Shown: positions 1 to 8,439 of the stretch, in pieces
Position numbering within the stretch: position 1 is the first letter of the stretch
Layout of the letters: every line of letters begins with the position of its first letter
Source: Geobacter sp.
Lineage (GTDB): Bacteria; Desulfobacterota; Desulfuromonadia; Geobacterales; Geobacteraceae
NCBI GenBank assembly: GCA_016177775.1
Contig: JACOUQ010000019.1
Span: 41,882-105,881, forward strand
Reading direction: 5' to 3'
Length of the DNA stretch: 64,000 nt
Notes under the pieces: model-generated
What the model was told of the DNA's origin: nothing
What the model saw: the letters and a program-made list of their open reading frames with translations, nothing else
Database searches by the model: none
Program-made: the position numbers and the translations under genes

Positions 1-20
1 CGCCGAGAGGCTATGCCACC

Positions 21-92
21 GGGACCGGGGACCGGGGACCAGGGACCGGGAAAAGCAAAGAACAATTCACCATTCACCATTCACTATTCACG
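21..92. repeat. Two heptamer tandem arrays before cobQ
   Basis: Positions 21-50 are four copies of a GGACCGG-type unit with a strict 7-base period. Positions 65-92 are four copies of ATTCACC, ATTCACC, ATTCACT, ATTCACG, again 7-base period. The units of the two arrays are unrelated in sequence. The arrays occupy the place where the cobQ leader would be. Similar 7-base arrays recur at 826, 15631, 15682, 24777 and 62759. Confidence 0.85.
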
Positions 93-107
93 CATCACGG
101 CTCCGCC

Positions 108-1610
108 GTGATGCTTTGCGGCACCGGTTCGGATGTCGGCAAATCGGTCCTGACTGCCGGTATATGCCGCATCTTGAAACGGCGCGGCATTGCGGTCGCC
201 CCTTTCAAGTCCCAGAACATGGCCCTCAACTCTGCCGTCACCCCGGAGGGGGGGGAGATCGGCCGGGCCCAGGCGGTTCAGGCCGAGGCGTGCAGTATTC
301 CGCCTCACACCGACATGAACCCCGTTCTCCTCAAGCCCAACTCCGACACCGGCAGCCAGGTGATCGTGCAGGGTAAGGTTGTGGGGAACATGCGGGTCGC
401 GGAATACAATGCCTACAAGCCCGAGGCGTTCGTAAGTGTCCGGGAGAGTTTCGAGCGGCTGAAGTCAAGCTTCGACTTCATTGTCATCGAAGGCGCGGGG
501 AGCATCGCGGAGATCAATCTCAAGGCCCACGACATCGCCAACATGAAGGTGGCGGAGATGGCCGGCTGTCCCGTTATCCTGGTGGCGGACATCGACCGGG
601 GCGGGGTGTTTGCCCAGATCGTGGGGACCCTGGAGCTGTTGGAGCCTGCTGAAAAGGCCCGTATTGCCGGGGTTGTCATCAACAAGTTCCGGGGCGATGC
701 CTCGCTCCTTACGCCGGGGATCGAGTATGTGGAGCAGCGCACCGGGGTTCCAGTGCTGGGGGTGGTGCCGTATTTCACCGGATTCCGCCTGCCGGAAGAG
801 GATAGTGTCGCTTTGCACCGGCGGGTAACGGGCAACGGGCAACGGGCAACGGGGAAAATCAATATAGGCGTAGTGAAGTTGCCTCGGATTTCCAATTATA
901 CCGATTTCGATCCTCTGGAGCGTGAGCCGGACGTGGCGCTTTCCTACCTGGAGGAGCCTGTGGCCGTTCAGGGACTGGACATGGTGGTCATTCCGGGGAG
1001 CAAATCGACCGTTACGGACCTCGATTTTCTACAGGAGAGCGGCTTTTGCCGGGCGATCCGCGAGTTTTCCGGGACAGTGGTCGGCATCTGCGGAGGCTAT
1101 CAGATGCTCGGCAGACGGGTTTCAGATCCGCACGGCGTGGAATCGGATTCCCGCCGTGAGGCTGAGGGGCTTGGGCTTCTGGACACGGTGACCGTCATGC
1201 TGCCGGAAAAGAAGACCCACCAGGCGACTGCACAGCTTCTGCCGGCGGGTTACATTGCTGCGCCCCGCTGCTGCGCAGAGTTGGCCGGGTACGAGATCCA
1301 TATGGGGGAAACCATCCTCGGCTCCGGGGCGAAGCCGTTCGCGCGCATCGTCCGGCGCTCGATGGCGGACACGGAGGTGCTGGACGGCGCAGTGTCTGCC
1401 GATGGGCGAGTTTTTGGCACCTATCTCCATGGGCTCTTCGACAACAGTGAATTTCGATCGGCTTTTCTCAATCGGCTGAGAAAGTCGAAGGGGCTTCCCC
1501 TCTCTCCGGCTTCAGTGCTTTCGGAAGGTGACCCATTCGATCTGCTGGCTGACCATCTGGAGCGGCATCTGGATATGGAGCGGCTGCTGGCGTTCTGCGG
1601 CATCCGGTAA
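108..1610 (+). CDS. cobQ: Cobyric acid synthase (CobQ/CbiP)
   Basis: Glutamine-dependent amidase that converts adenosyl-cobyrinic acid a,c-diamide to cobyric acid by amidating four side chains, late in cobalamin synthesis. The N-terminus carries the CobQ P-loop-like motif GTGSDVGKS, followed by KSQNMALNS, VIEGAGSIAEINL and ADIDRGGVFA. The C-terminal half is a class I glutamine amidotransferase with the nucleophile region GICGGYQML and a late YLHGLFDN. Length (about 500 aa) is normal. The start is uncertain: GTG 108 or ATG 111 have no Shine-Dalgarno sequence, the frame stays open to the window edge, and the upstream DNA is heptamer repeat. A heptamer array is also embedded in frame at 826-853. 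It is followed after 6 bases by cbiB. Confidence 0.95.
   Translation: MMLCGTGSDVGKSVLTAGICRILKRRGIAVAPFKSQNMALNSAVTPEGGEIGRAQAVQAEACSIPPHTDMNPVLLKPNSDTGSQVIVQGKVVGNMRVAEYNAYKPEAFVSVRESFERLKSSFDFIVIEGAGSIAEINLKAHDIANMKVAEMAGCPVILVADIDRGGVFAQIVGTLELLEPAEKARIAGVVINKFRGDASLLTPGIEYVEQRTGVPVLGVVPYFTGFRLPEEDSVALHRRVTGNGQRATGKINIGVVKLPRISNYTDFDPLEREPDVALSYLEEPVAVQGLDMVVIPGSKSTVTDLDFLQESGFCRAIREFSGTVVGICGGYQMLGRRVSDPHGVESDSRREAEGLGLLDTVTVMLPEKKTHQATAQLLPAGYIAAPRCCAELAGYEIHMGETILGSGAKPFARIVRRSMADTEVLDGAVSADGRVFGTYLHGLFDNSEFRSAFLNRLRKSKGLPLSPASVLSEGDPFDLLADHLERHLDMERLLAFCGIR
826..853. repeat. In-frame heptamer array inside cobQ
   Basis: Four tandem units TAACGGG, CAACGGG, CAACGGG, CAACGGG lie within the cobQ reading frame and encode roughly VTGNGQRATG between the first domain and the conserved block IGVVKLPRISNYTDFDP. 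The reading frame is preserved across it. Confidence 0.85.
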
Positions 1611-1616
1611 CAACCT

Positions 1617-2573
1617 GTGGAACATGCCATTGTCATCATCCTCTCCGCCGTCATCCTCGACTGGCTCCTGGGCGATCCTCGCTGGCTGCCGCATCCGGTG
1701 GTATGGATCGGGCGGCTGATAACGTCGCTGGAGAAGAGAATCCGGCTGCTTGTCCCTGACGAGCGCCTCGGCGGTGTGTGTCTTCTCGTCCTGACAGTAG
1801 CTGCGACCTCCGGGACAGCATATGCGGTTGTGAAAGGGGCGTATGCCATACGCCCCTTTTTCGGGCACGCAGTTTCCGTTATCCTCTCCTGGACCTGCCT
1901 TGCAGCCCGGTCGCTGCACCGGGAGTCGGGGATGGTGGCGCAGGCGCTGGTTGCGGGCGACCTTCCGGCGGCGCGGACGAATCTTTCCTACATTGTCGGC
2001 CGCGACACTGCAAACCTCGATGAACCGGAAATCTGGCGCGGGACGGTGGAGACGGTGGCCGAGAACACCTCGGACGGCGTGATCGCCCCCCTTTTCTTTC
2101 TCATCCTGGGCGGGCCGGTGGCAGCCCTAGCCTACAAGGCGGTGAATACGCTTGACTCCATGGTCGGATACAAGAACGAGCGCCACCTCCATTTCGGCTG
2201 GGCATCGGCCCGTTTCGACGATCTGGCCAACTGGCTTCCGGCCCGCCTGACCGGCCTCCTGATGGTTCTGATCGCCCCCTTGCTCGGCTTTTCCGGTCGT
2301 GGTGCGTGGCGCATTATGCGCCGGGACGGCAGGAATCATTCCTCCCCCAATTCCGGTATGCCGGAAGCGGCGGCAGCAGGAGCCCTGGGGGTTCGTCTGG
2401 GCGGGACCAATGTCTACTTCGGCAAGCCTGTGGAGAAGCCGGCCATCGGCGATCCCCTTCTCCCCCTTGACGCTTCTGCCTGGCGCGGCGCTGTGCGGCT
2501 CATGTACGGTGCTGAGGCACTGCTTGTTATTCTCTGGCTGATGGTAGAACTTTTAAGAAAATTTACCCTGTGA
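1617..2573 (+). CDS. cbiB: Adenosylcobinamide-phosphate synthase (CbiB/CobD family)
   Basis: Membrane protein that attaches the aminopropanol phosphate arm to adenosyl-cobyric acid. The sequence starts with the family signature DWLLGDPRWLPHPVVWIG, and later has ENTSDGVIAPLFF, AYKAVNTLDSMVGY and RFDDLANWLPAR, all typical of CbiB. Several hydrophobic segments are spread over the protein (about residues 5-20, 55-75, 150-175, 205-220, 300-315). Start is GTG at 1617, 6 bases after the cobQ stop, so the two are probably cotranscribed. Length 318 aa is normal. In some naming systems this is cobD, not to be confused with the decarboxylase at 12.3 kb. Confidence 0.93.
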   Translation: MEHAIVIILSAVILDWLLGDPRWLPHPVVWIGRLITSLEKRIRLLVPDERLGGVCLLVLTVAATSGTAYAVVKGAYAIRPFFGHAVSVILSWTCLAARSLHRESGMVAQALVAGDLPAARTNLSYIVGRDTANLDEPEIWRGTVETVAENTSDGVIAPLFFLILGGPVAALAYKAVNTLDSMVGYKNERHLHFGWASARFDDLANWLPARLTGLLMVLIAPLLGFSGRGAWRIMRRDGRNHSSPNSGMPEAAAAGALGVRLGGTNVYFGKPVEKPAIGDPLLPLDASAWRGAVRLMYGAEALLVILWLMVELLRKFTL

Positions 2574-2585
2574 AAGGAGCCTGGC

Positions 2586-3719
2586 ATGTCCAATGATCTG
2601 AATGAAGCCTTTCGTTCCCTCTTCGAAGTCAACATGGGGGTGAAGACCGGAGAGCGAATACTGGTTTTCAGCGACCTGATCCGGGGTGATGAAACCATTT
2701 CCGACGCCGACCGTGACCGTCGGTTGCGGCTCCTGGATACAGCTGAGAAGGCTGCCTCCTTTGGCCGGGAGACTTATGGCAATGCCATATTTGTTTCGTT
2801 CCTGGCCACGCAGGCTTCGGGCGCCGAGCCGCCGGAATCGCTCTGGCGAGCGGCTTTTGGCGAGTGGATTGTGGACCAGTTGAAGCAGGCCGGTATTTTA
2901 CATCCGCTACTGGCGAAGACCGCCTCGACCGTCCAGCTTGATCGCGCCAGGAAAATCGTTACGGAGGCGAAAGCCCAGGTGGTCGACGTGGTGGTGGCAC
3001 TCTCGAACAACTCCACCAGCCACACGCGGTTTCGTGCCTTGGTGAACGCGGCCGGCGGGCGTTTCGCCAGCCTTCCCAACTTCGACCCGGAAATGTTCTT
3101 CACCTCCATGCGGGTCGATTGGTCTGTCTTGGCGGATCGGACCGAGCGCCTGGCGCAGGAAGTGAACCGGGCGGTGACTATCGAGGTAACCACACCGAAC
3201 GGGACCAACATGCGCATCGGCAAGGAGGAGCGGGTGGCCGAGGGGGATGACGGCCTTCTCACGAGCCCCGGAAGCTTCGGCAACCTTCCCGCCGGCGAGG
3301 TTTACCTTGCCCCGCTGGAGGGGACTAGCGAAGGGATCATGGTGCTGGAGTATGCGCCGACCCGCAAGCTCGCGACGCCCGTCACTCTGATGGTCAAGGG
3401 TGGAAATGTGGTGGAGGTGCGTGGTGACGAGCCCCACGCCCGCAAGCTGGAGGCGAAGTTTGCCGAGGGGCCTTTGAACCGCAACATCGCGGAGCTGGGT
3501 ATCGGCACCAACGATCGGGCAAGCAGGCCGGACAATATTCTTGAGGCGGAGAAGATCCTTGGCACCATCCACATTGCCCTGGGGGATAATTCCGGTTTCG
3601 GCGGGAAGGTGAGCACGCCGTTTCACGAGGATTACGTTTTTTATAAGCCGACTCTGACGGCGATCATGCCGGATGGGGAGAAGAAGGTGCTACTGGAAGA
3701 CGGGAGCTTGAAGGTTTAG
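2586..3719 (+). CDS. M29-type (aminopeptidase T-like) peptidase
   Basis: A 377-residue cytoplasmic protein resembling the leucyl aminopeptidase/aminopeptidase T group (family M29). Visible family features in the C-terminal half are GEVYLAP, IAELGIGTND, ILGTIHIALGDNSGFGG and TPFHEDYVF, which contain the Glu, Glu, His and His residues expected to bind the two metal ions. Substrate is unknown. ATG at 2586 has an AAAGGAG Shine-Dalgarno about 7 bases upstream, and only 12 bases separate it from cbiB, so it may be the third gene of that operon. A strong hairpin terminator follows at 3822. Confidence 0.75.
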   Translation: MSNDLNEAFRSLFEVNMGVKTGERILVFSDLIRGDETISDADRDRRLRLLDTAEKAASFGRETYGNAIFVSFLATQASGAEPPESLWRAAFGEWIVDQLKQAGILHPLLAKTASTVQLDRARKIVTEAKAQVVDVVVALSNNSTSHTRFRALVNAAGGRFASLPNFDPEMFFTSMRVDWSVLADRTERLAQEVNRAVTIEVTTPNGTNMRIGKEERVAEGDDGLLTSPGSFGNLPAGEVYLAPLEGTSEGIMVLEYAPTRKLATPVTLMVKGGNVVEVRGDEPHARKLEAKFAEGPLNRNIAELGIGTNDRASRPDNILEAEKILGTIHIALGDNSGFGGKVSTPFHEDYVFYKPTLTAIMPDGEKKVLLEDGSLKV

Positions 3720-3721
3720 AC

Positions 3722-3775
3722 GACGCAAAGGATTTCAAACTTATATCTTTGCGTCTCCGCGTCTTTGCGTTAAAG
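3722..3775. repeat. 8-base-period GCGTCTTT-type intergenic array
   Basis: TTTGCGTC, TCCGCGTC, TTTGCGTT repeat with an 8-base period at about 3750-3772, and an opposite-orientation copy (GACGCAAAG) sits at 3722. The two can pair into a hairpin. Related arrays are at 34053, 44212 and 63799. Confidence 0.6.
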
Positions 3776-3821
3776 ATTTTAAGCAGCCGAATTTCGAACT
3801 CAACAATCGCAGGCTCTAATG

Positions 3822-3852
3822 AAAAAGGCGGGGAATGCTCCCCGCCTTTTTT
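3822..3852. terminator. Bidirectional rho-independent terminator
   Basis: A 12-bp stem (AAAAAGGCGGGG / CCCCGCCTTTTT) with a 6-base loop and flanking A and T runs. It lies between two convergent genes, the peptidase (+) and the hexaheme cytochrome (-), and can terminate both. Confidence 0.88.
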
Positions 3853-3871
3853 ACTTCAACAGATGTGTTGA

Positions 3872-5050
3872 TTAGTGGTAGTAGTTCGGTGGGCCCATTT
3901 CAGCTGCGCCCGGACCACCCTTGCGCGGGGTCTTGTTGAAGGTGTGGCTGCGCACGAAGAGGTTGCCGGCAGTCTGGCCGGTGTTCGGCATGTACTTCTC
4001 TACAGTGTAGGATGCGTCGTGACACTTGGCGCAGGCATCCTTGGGCATTTTCTTCAGCTTGCCCTTGCCGGCGTGGGGTGAATGGCAGGTGATACAGGAC
4101 ATCTCACCCTTCTTGAAGTGTGCCGACTGAATGAATCCCTGGTACTCCTGGTGGTGCTTGGCTTCCTCGTAGACGCCGCTCGCCTTGGCAGCCTCGTCAA
4201 TCTTGAATAGTCCCTTCAGGTCTCCCACGTATTCGGCGTCAAAGGGGTGCTTGGCCTGAACTCCGGGGATGATGACCTCCTCGGGGTACCACTTGGTCCA
4301 ATCGGTGCCGGCTATGTAGGCTTCGCCGACTTTCGGCGCCGGGAAGTCCTCGCGGGGGTTGCCCTGGGCCGACTTCCATTTCTCGTTCTCCAACCTGATG
4401 TGACAATAGCCGCAGACCCTGGACTGGGCCATGATGTCAACACCGGCCGGGTTGAAGATATCTTTTTTCTTCCTCGTCTTTACGTGTACAGAGCCGGGAC
4501 CGTGGCAGGCCTCGCAACCGACACTCATTTCGACGAATTTGCTCTTGACGGTCTTGCCGGCTGTTTCGTCATACTCGGTTATGCGGTAACCTGTGGTGTG
4601 ACAGCTGGCGCACATGGTGTTCCAGTCGTTCTTCTGACCGTATTTTTCCCATTTGCCCGTGGAGCGATTGAACTGCATGTTGAGGAACTGGAGGTTGCCG
4701 GTCAGTTCGTTCTTCACCAGGTAGCGCTGCTTCCAGCGGGAGCCGACCACGAACTGGACGTCTTCCAGCTTGAAGGTGCCGCCGGTCACGTTGCCGGTTG
4801 TGGGACCGGGGTTGGTTCCATCACCGGCCCATTTCTCCACGGCCTCCCTGAGGATGCCCCGCTTCTTCGGCTGGACGATCTTGCTGTGATAGCTCTCTTT
4901 CCAGCTGTTGTACTCGTCTACGTGACATTTCTTGCAGGCCTTCGAGCCTACAAAATCCTTTTTGGCGACCGGAGCCTTCTTCGCTGCTTCGGCCAGGCCT
5001 GCGAAAAGCAGTACAACAGAAGCAACCGCGACTAAACTTTTGTACTTCAT
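3872..5050 (-). CDS. Hexaheme c-type cytochrome
   Basis: A 392-residue secreted multiheme cytochrome. The N-terminus is a signal peptide (a lysine then a hydrophobic stretch to about residue 20, ending AEA). Six CXXCH heme sites are visible: CKKCH, CASCH, CEACH, CGYCH, CITCH and CAKCH, and many extra histidines could serve as sixth ligands. The pattern (first heme just after the signal peptide, CHGPGS after the third heme) resembles cytochrome c554-like proteins, but I cannot assign a named Geobacter cytochrome. It presumably carries electrons in the periplasm or at the outer membrane. ATG is preceded by an AGGAGGAG Shine-Dalgarno. It is monocistronic, with a 400-bp upstream region. Confidence 0.9.
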   Translation of the reverse strand: MKYKSLVAVASVVLLFAGLAEAAKKAPVAKKDFVGSKACKKCHVDEYNSWKESYHSKIVQPKKRGILREAVEKWAGDGTNPGPTTGNVTGGTFKLEDVQFVVGSRWKQRYLVKNELTGNLQFLNMQFNRSTGKWEKYGQKNDWNTMCASCHTTGYRITEYDETAGKTVKSKFVEMSVGCEACHGPGSVHVKTRKKKDIFNPAGVDIMAQSRVCGYCHIRLENEKWKSAQGNPREDFPAPKVGEAYIAGTDWTKWYPEEVIIPGVQAKHPFDAEYVGDLKGLFKIDEAAKASGVYEEAKHHQEYQGFIQSAHFKKGEMSCITCHSPHAGKGKLKKMPKDACAKCHDASYTVEKYMPNTGQTAGNLFVRSHTFNKTPRKGGPGAAEMGPPNYYH

Positions 5051-5457
5051 ACTTGTCTCCTCCTTTTGATATGACCTGCCAGGGAACGCTCCGTATTGGG
5101 CAACCGGGCAGCAGTAATCGTGCCGAAGCTAGAGCAGTAAAAGATTATGGGTTACCAACATGGCTAATTGCAGTATTTCAGCCGTTCAAGCGTATGTTCT
5201 ATTTGATTGTAGCCTCTGTGAAGCCGACTGGGCGGCGATGGATACCGTTAAATGCCCGTCAAATGGCAGAAAACCATGCGCAGGATGGCGGCAGCATACG
5301 GATTTCCCCCACCTGAATCAATTTATCGTGCTTTTCCTGAAAGTCAAATGGATCGCCTGAAAATACATTGGAGGATAGTCCAGTGTAGGCGGAAATCATT
5401 GACAGAGGGGGTATTTTGTGGAATTTTGCACCTTATGGCGAAAGACAGGGGGGCAAG
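5051..5457. other. Intergenic region, cytochrome / coaE divergent
   Basis: About 400 bases between the divergent cytochrome and coaE genes. It must hold both promoters. A TTGACA box is at 5399-5404 on the plus strand but no good -10 follows at 16-18 bases. I looked for a cyclic-di-GMP (GEMM) riboswitch upstream of the cytochrome and did not see its conserved segments. Short open frames here have no Shine-Dalgarno and look accidental. Confidence 0.5.
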
Positions 5458-6093
5458 GTGAGAGTCATCGGATTGACCGGAGGGATAGCCTCTGGCAAGA
5501 GCACGGTTGCAAGGCTGCTGGAACAGCTCGGGGCCAAGGTGATCGATGCCGACCAGCTGGCGCGTGAAACGGTACGGCCCGGACAGCCCGCCTACGAGGA
5601 GATCGTCAGGGAATTCGGCGCCGCGATTCTGGCCCCGGACGGGACGATCAACCGCAAGGCACTGGGCGGCATCGTGTTTGCCGACCCCGCTGCCCGCCGC
5701 CGGCTTGAAACCATCACGCACCCGGCAATCGGCAGGCTGGCGGAGGAATACCTTGCCCGTTACCGTGCGTCGAGTGAGAAGGTGGTCTTTTACATGGCGC
5801 CTCTATTGATCGAGGCAGGCGTGACCTCGCGGGTCGAGGAGATATGGGTGGTGTACGCCGATCCGGAAACCCAGGTGCAGAGGGTCATGGCGCGTGACTC
5901 TGTAAGCCGGGACGAGGCCTTGCAGCGCCTTGCCGCACAAATGCCGATGCACGAGAAAGTTCGTTTCGGAAGGGTCGTGATCGACAATACCGGGACTCTT
6001 GAGGAACTGGAGATGCAGGTAAGCGAGGTGTGGGAGAGGGAGATCGCGGGGAGGCCGGAAACGGGAAACAACGAGCGAGAAGTGGAAAAATAA
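5458..6093 (+). CDS. coaE: Dephospho-CoA kinase
   Basis: Phosphorylates the 3'-hydroxyl of dephospho-CoA, the last step of coenzyme A synthesis. The N-terminus reads RVIGLTGGIASGKSTVA, containing the P-loop GGIASGKS; DADQLAR and THPAIGRL follow, as in the family. GTG 5458 is chosen because a run of six G lies about 6 bases upstream and it gives the usual 211-residue length; a TTG at 5416 in the same frame would add 14 unconserved residues. The last 15 residues are low in conservation. A terminator follows directly. Confidence 0.93.
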   Translation: MRVIGLTGGIASGKSTVARLLEQLGAKVIDADQLARETVRPGQPAYEEIVREFGAAILAPDGTINRKALGGIVFADPAARRRLETITHPAIGRLAEEYLARYRASSEKVVFYMAPLLIEAGVTSRVEEIWVVYADPETQVQRVMARDSVSRDEALQRLAAQMPMHEKVRFGRVVIDNTGTLEELEMQVSEVWEREIAGRPETGNNEREVEK

Positions 6094-6094
6094 A

Positions 6095-6120
6095 AAAAGC
6101 CCCCGTTGTCGGGGGCTTTT
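6095..6120. terminator. Bidirectional rho-independent terminator
   Basis: An 11-bp stem (AAAAGCCCCCG / CGGGGGCTTTT) with loop TTGT and A/T runs on either side. It separates convergent coaE (+) and the IclR regulator (-) and serves both. Confidence 0.9.
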
Positions 6121-6122
6121 CG

Positions 6123-6902
6123 TTATTTGTGATAGCCGAGTTTGGTTGAGATGTCCTCGGCGGCTTGCACCACCAGGGGAATCAGCTCCTTTTCGATCCG
6201 CTCATCGGAGAACCGCATCGATGGCCCGGAGATGCTGACGGCACCGACGATCCTTCTGGTATAATCACGGATCGGCGCGCCGACGCAACGCACGCCGGGG
6301 TCGAGTTCTTCGTTGTCGAGAGCCCAACCTTGTTCCGCCACAAGGTGAAGGTGTTTCTTCAACTCTTCGCGGCTGGTGATAGTCTTAGAAGTATACCCTT
6401 TGAACTCCTTGGGAAGAAACTGGTCGAGTTCCTCGTCGGTCATGTAGGCGATCTGGATCTTGCCGGCGGCCGTACAGTAGGCCGGCAGACGGGAGCCGAC
6501 CCGCGGCACCACGCGCACGGTCAGATCTGTTTCCACAACGTCCAGATATACGATGTGCTGCTCCTTGAGGATCGCGACGTACGAGGTTTCGTTGCATTTC
6601 TTGACCAGATCCTCGAGGATCGGTTTTGCCTGACGGAGCAGCCCCATCTGCTTGATGAATATCTGTCCCAGTTCGAGGGTTTTCAGGCCGAGCCGGTAGT
6701 TCTCCGTCACCCTGTTCTGTTCGATGTAGCCGCGTGATTCCAGGGTGGCGAGAAGCCGGAAAACGTTGTTCTTGTGCAGCTTGAGGCGTTTGGAGAGCTC
6801 GGTTACTCCCAGTTCGTCCACATCGTCATGGAACTGCTCGAGAAGATCGAGTGCGTGGGATACCGCCTGAATGAGATATTCGGATTTTTCTTTCTTTGCC
6901 AT
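6123..6902 (-). CDS. IclR family transcriptional regulator
   Basis: A 259-residue one-component regulator. Residues from about 10 to 75 form a winged helix-turn-helix (LGVTELSKRLKLHKNNVFRLLATLESRGYIEQ), and the rest is the IclR effector domain (GSRLPAYCTAAGKIQIAYM; GWALDNEELDPGVRCVGAPIRDYTRRIVGAVSISGP). The effector is unknown; IclR proteins usually sense small carbon acids or aromatics. ATG 6902 has AGGTG 8 bases upstream; an in-frame TTG at 6932 lacks such support. The gene is alone, with convergent coaE downstream, so its target cannot be read from context. Confidence 0.88.
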   Translation of the reverse strand: MAKKEKSEYLIQAVSHALDLLEQFHDDVDELGVTELSKRLKLHKNNVFRLLATLESRGYIEQNRVTENYRLGLKTLELGQIFIKQMGLLRQAKPILEDLVKKCNETSYVAILKEQHIVYLDVVETDLTVRVVPRVGSRLPAYCTAAGKIQIAYMTDEELDQFLPKEFKGYTSKTITSREELKKHLHLVAEQGWALDNEELDPGVRCVGAPIRDYTRRIVGAVSISGPSMRFSDERIEKELIPLVVQAAEDISTKLGYHK

Positions 6903-7263
6903 GTTTAGAGCACCTATATCCAAGGAATACAAACGATTTACATACCGCTTTGCCTGGAACCCGTCAAGGGAAAACTGACATTATTACGACGAGACTCCCG
7001 GTAAAATTGCAACGGTTTAATGTTGTGCTTGTTTTACTTGGATGTAACAATTCTGTTGATTGAAAGTAATTATCAACAAGATGTGCGGTATTTATTAGGA
7101 TAATTGACCTGATTTAAACTATAGAAAAATGTTTTATAATTGTCAAGGGCTAAACTTTTCAAGGTGGGACAAGGATGGTTTTTTTCATGGTTACAGGTTA
7201 GCATTTGCAGCTTGGGCTGAAATATAGTATGTAACGGGAAAAGACAGAAAGGCGGGAGGCGTT
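6903..7263. other. AT-rich intergenic region between iclR and usp
   Basis: About 360 bases, much more AT-rich than its surroundings, between the divergent IclR and universal stress genes. A perfect TATAAT hexamer is at 7135-7140 and a TTGACC at 7104-7109, but they are 25 bases apart and do not make one standard promoter. No gene-like frame was seen. Confidence 0.45.
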
Positions 7264-7719
7264 ATGTTGCATCTGCGGAAAAAGATTCTCGTCGCCATCG
7301 ATGGCTCTCCACAGTCGGACAAAGCAGCCGAGGAAGCGGTCCGGATGGCGGTGGGGACCCCGAGCAGGTTCAAGAGCAAGATCTACGCAATGCTGGTCCT
7401 GCCGAATGCCCCGTCGAACACCTATACAGATTTCATCCCGACCAGGCCGGTTACGGAACAGGAAAAATGGGAGGAACTGCGCAAGCGGATTTTCTACGTA
7501 ATCGAAAAGGATGCCGCTGAGGCGGATATACCACTTGAAATCAAGGTGGTATACGGAGAGCCGGCGGAGGAACTTATCGGTTTTGCGGAAAAGGAAGGTG
7601 TGGATGTCATCGTTATAGGGAGTTCCGGCAAGGGGTTTCTAAGGCGGAAGCTCCTCGGGAGCGTCTCCCACAAGGTTGCCAAGTATGCCAAGTGTTCGGT
7701 CTACATCGTACGCGGGTGA
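7264..7719 (+). CDS. Universal stress protein (UspA family)
   Basis: A 151-residue single UspA domain. It begins with KKILVAIDGSPQSDKAAEEAV, the usual first strand with the conserved Asp, and ends with the ATP-binding signature GSSGKGFLRRKLLGSVSHKV followed by the last strand CSVYIVRG. Members of the ATP-binding subgroup bind nucleotide and act in survival under stress; the exact role here is unknown. ATG 7264 follows a good GGGAGG. It is convergent with the DedA gene, with 3 bases between the stops. Confidence 0.92.
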   Translation: MLHLRKKILVAIDGSPQSDKAAEEAVRMAVGTPSRFKSKIYAMLVLPNAPSNTYTDFIPTRPVTEQEKWEELRKRIFYVIEKDAAEADIPLEIKVVYGEPAEELIGFAEKEGVDVIVIGSSGKGFLRRKLLGSVSHKVAKYAKCSVYIVRG

Positions 7720-7722
7720 ACT

Positions 7723-8346
7723 TCAGATGCAGATGTTTTTTCCGCCTTCTGCGCGCCTCTTTTTGTGAATCCTGACATAAACCGCGATAAGCACGCCGCT
7801 CGCTACAAGCACCCAGATGAGTGCCTGGTGCGAGTACTTCATTATCAGTTCCTGGTTCTGGCCGATTATGTAACCGATGCCGGTAAGGACCGAGCACCAG
7901 ATGCCGGCGCCAAGCAGGGTGTAGAGCGAGAACCGGAAGTGGTTCATCCCCGAAAGGCCTGCGGGAAGTGAAATGAGGTGCCTTATCACTGGGAGGAGCC
8001 TGCCGATGAAGGTGGAGATTTCGCCATGGGTCAGGAAATAGCGCTCCACCTTGGCGAATTTCTCCTCAGTGATCCAGACGTACTTTCCATATCTGATGAT
8101 GAGCGGCCTCCCCAGGTAGTGGGCGGCCAGATAGTTGGCGTAAGCACCGACCAGGCTTCCGAATGTGCCGCAGAGAACGGCGACCACCGCGTTCATTTCA
8201 CCCTGTTGGGCTAGATAGCCGGCCGGAGGCATAACCAGTTCGCTGGGTATGGGTATTACCGAGCTCTCCATTGCCATGAGAAGGAAGATACCCGGATAAC
8301 CGAGGGTGCCTATGGTGGTTACAAGCCAGGAGACGAGTTCGTGCAC
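7723..8346 (-). CDS. DedA family membrane protein
   Basis: Integral membrane protein of the DedA/VTT group, linked to lipid (undecaprenyl phosphate or phospholipid) flipping and proton-dependent homeostasis. Signature elements are GYPGIFLLMAMESSVIPIPSE near the N-terminus, GAYANYLAAHYLGRP, and FIGRLLPVIRHLISLPAG with the conserved FxGR. At least four hydrophobic segments are seen. GTG 8346 is chosen because AAGGAA lies 7 bases upstream; a TTG at 8367 in the same frame has weaker support. It is convergent with usp. Confidence 0.9.
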   Translation of the reverse strand: MHELVSWLVTTIGTLGYPGIFLLMAMESSVIPIPSELVMPPAGYLAQQGEMNAVVAVLCGTFGSLVGAYANYLAAHYLGRPLIIRYGKYVWITEEKFAKVERYFLTHGEISTFIGRLLPVIRHLISLPAGLSGMNHFRFSLYTLLGAGIWCSVLTGIGYIIGQNQELIMKYSHQALIWVLVASGVLIAVYVRIHKKRRAEGGKNICI

Positions 8347-8439
8347 TTTGAGTTCCTTTGTCGGCAATTTGGTCGCTTCACCTGTAGAATTTACATTTTT
8401 TGCAGAAAAAAGACCAGCAAAACAACAACGAGATAGCAG

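Noticed and set aside
1..107. Cobalamin riboswitch before cobQ
   Set aside because: Only 107 bases are available and they are almost entirely heptamer repeats; no B12-box-like segment is visible.
5160..5360. Small open frames between the cytochrome and coaE
   Set aside because: No Shine-Dalgarno and no recognisable sequence; three overlapping frames are open, as expected by chance in this region.
5051..5457. Cyclic-di-GMP (GEMM) riboswitch before the hexaheme cytochrome
   Set aside because: Such riboswitches are common before Geobacter cytochromes, so I looked for the conserved GCAAA and tetraloop-receptor segments on both strands and did not find them.
7104..7140. Single strong promoter TTGACC...TATAAT before usp
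   Set aside because: The two boxes are 25 bases apart, too far for a standard sigma-70 promoter.
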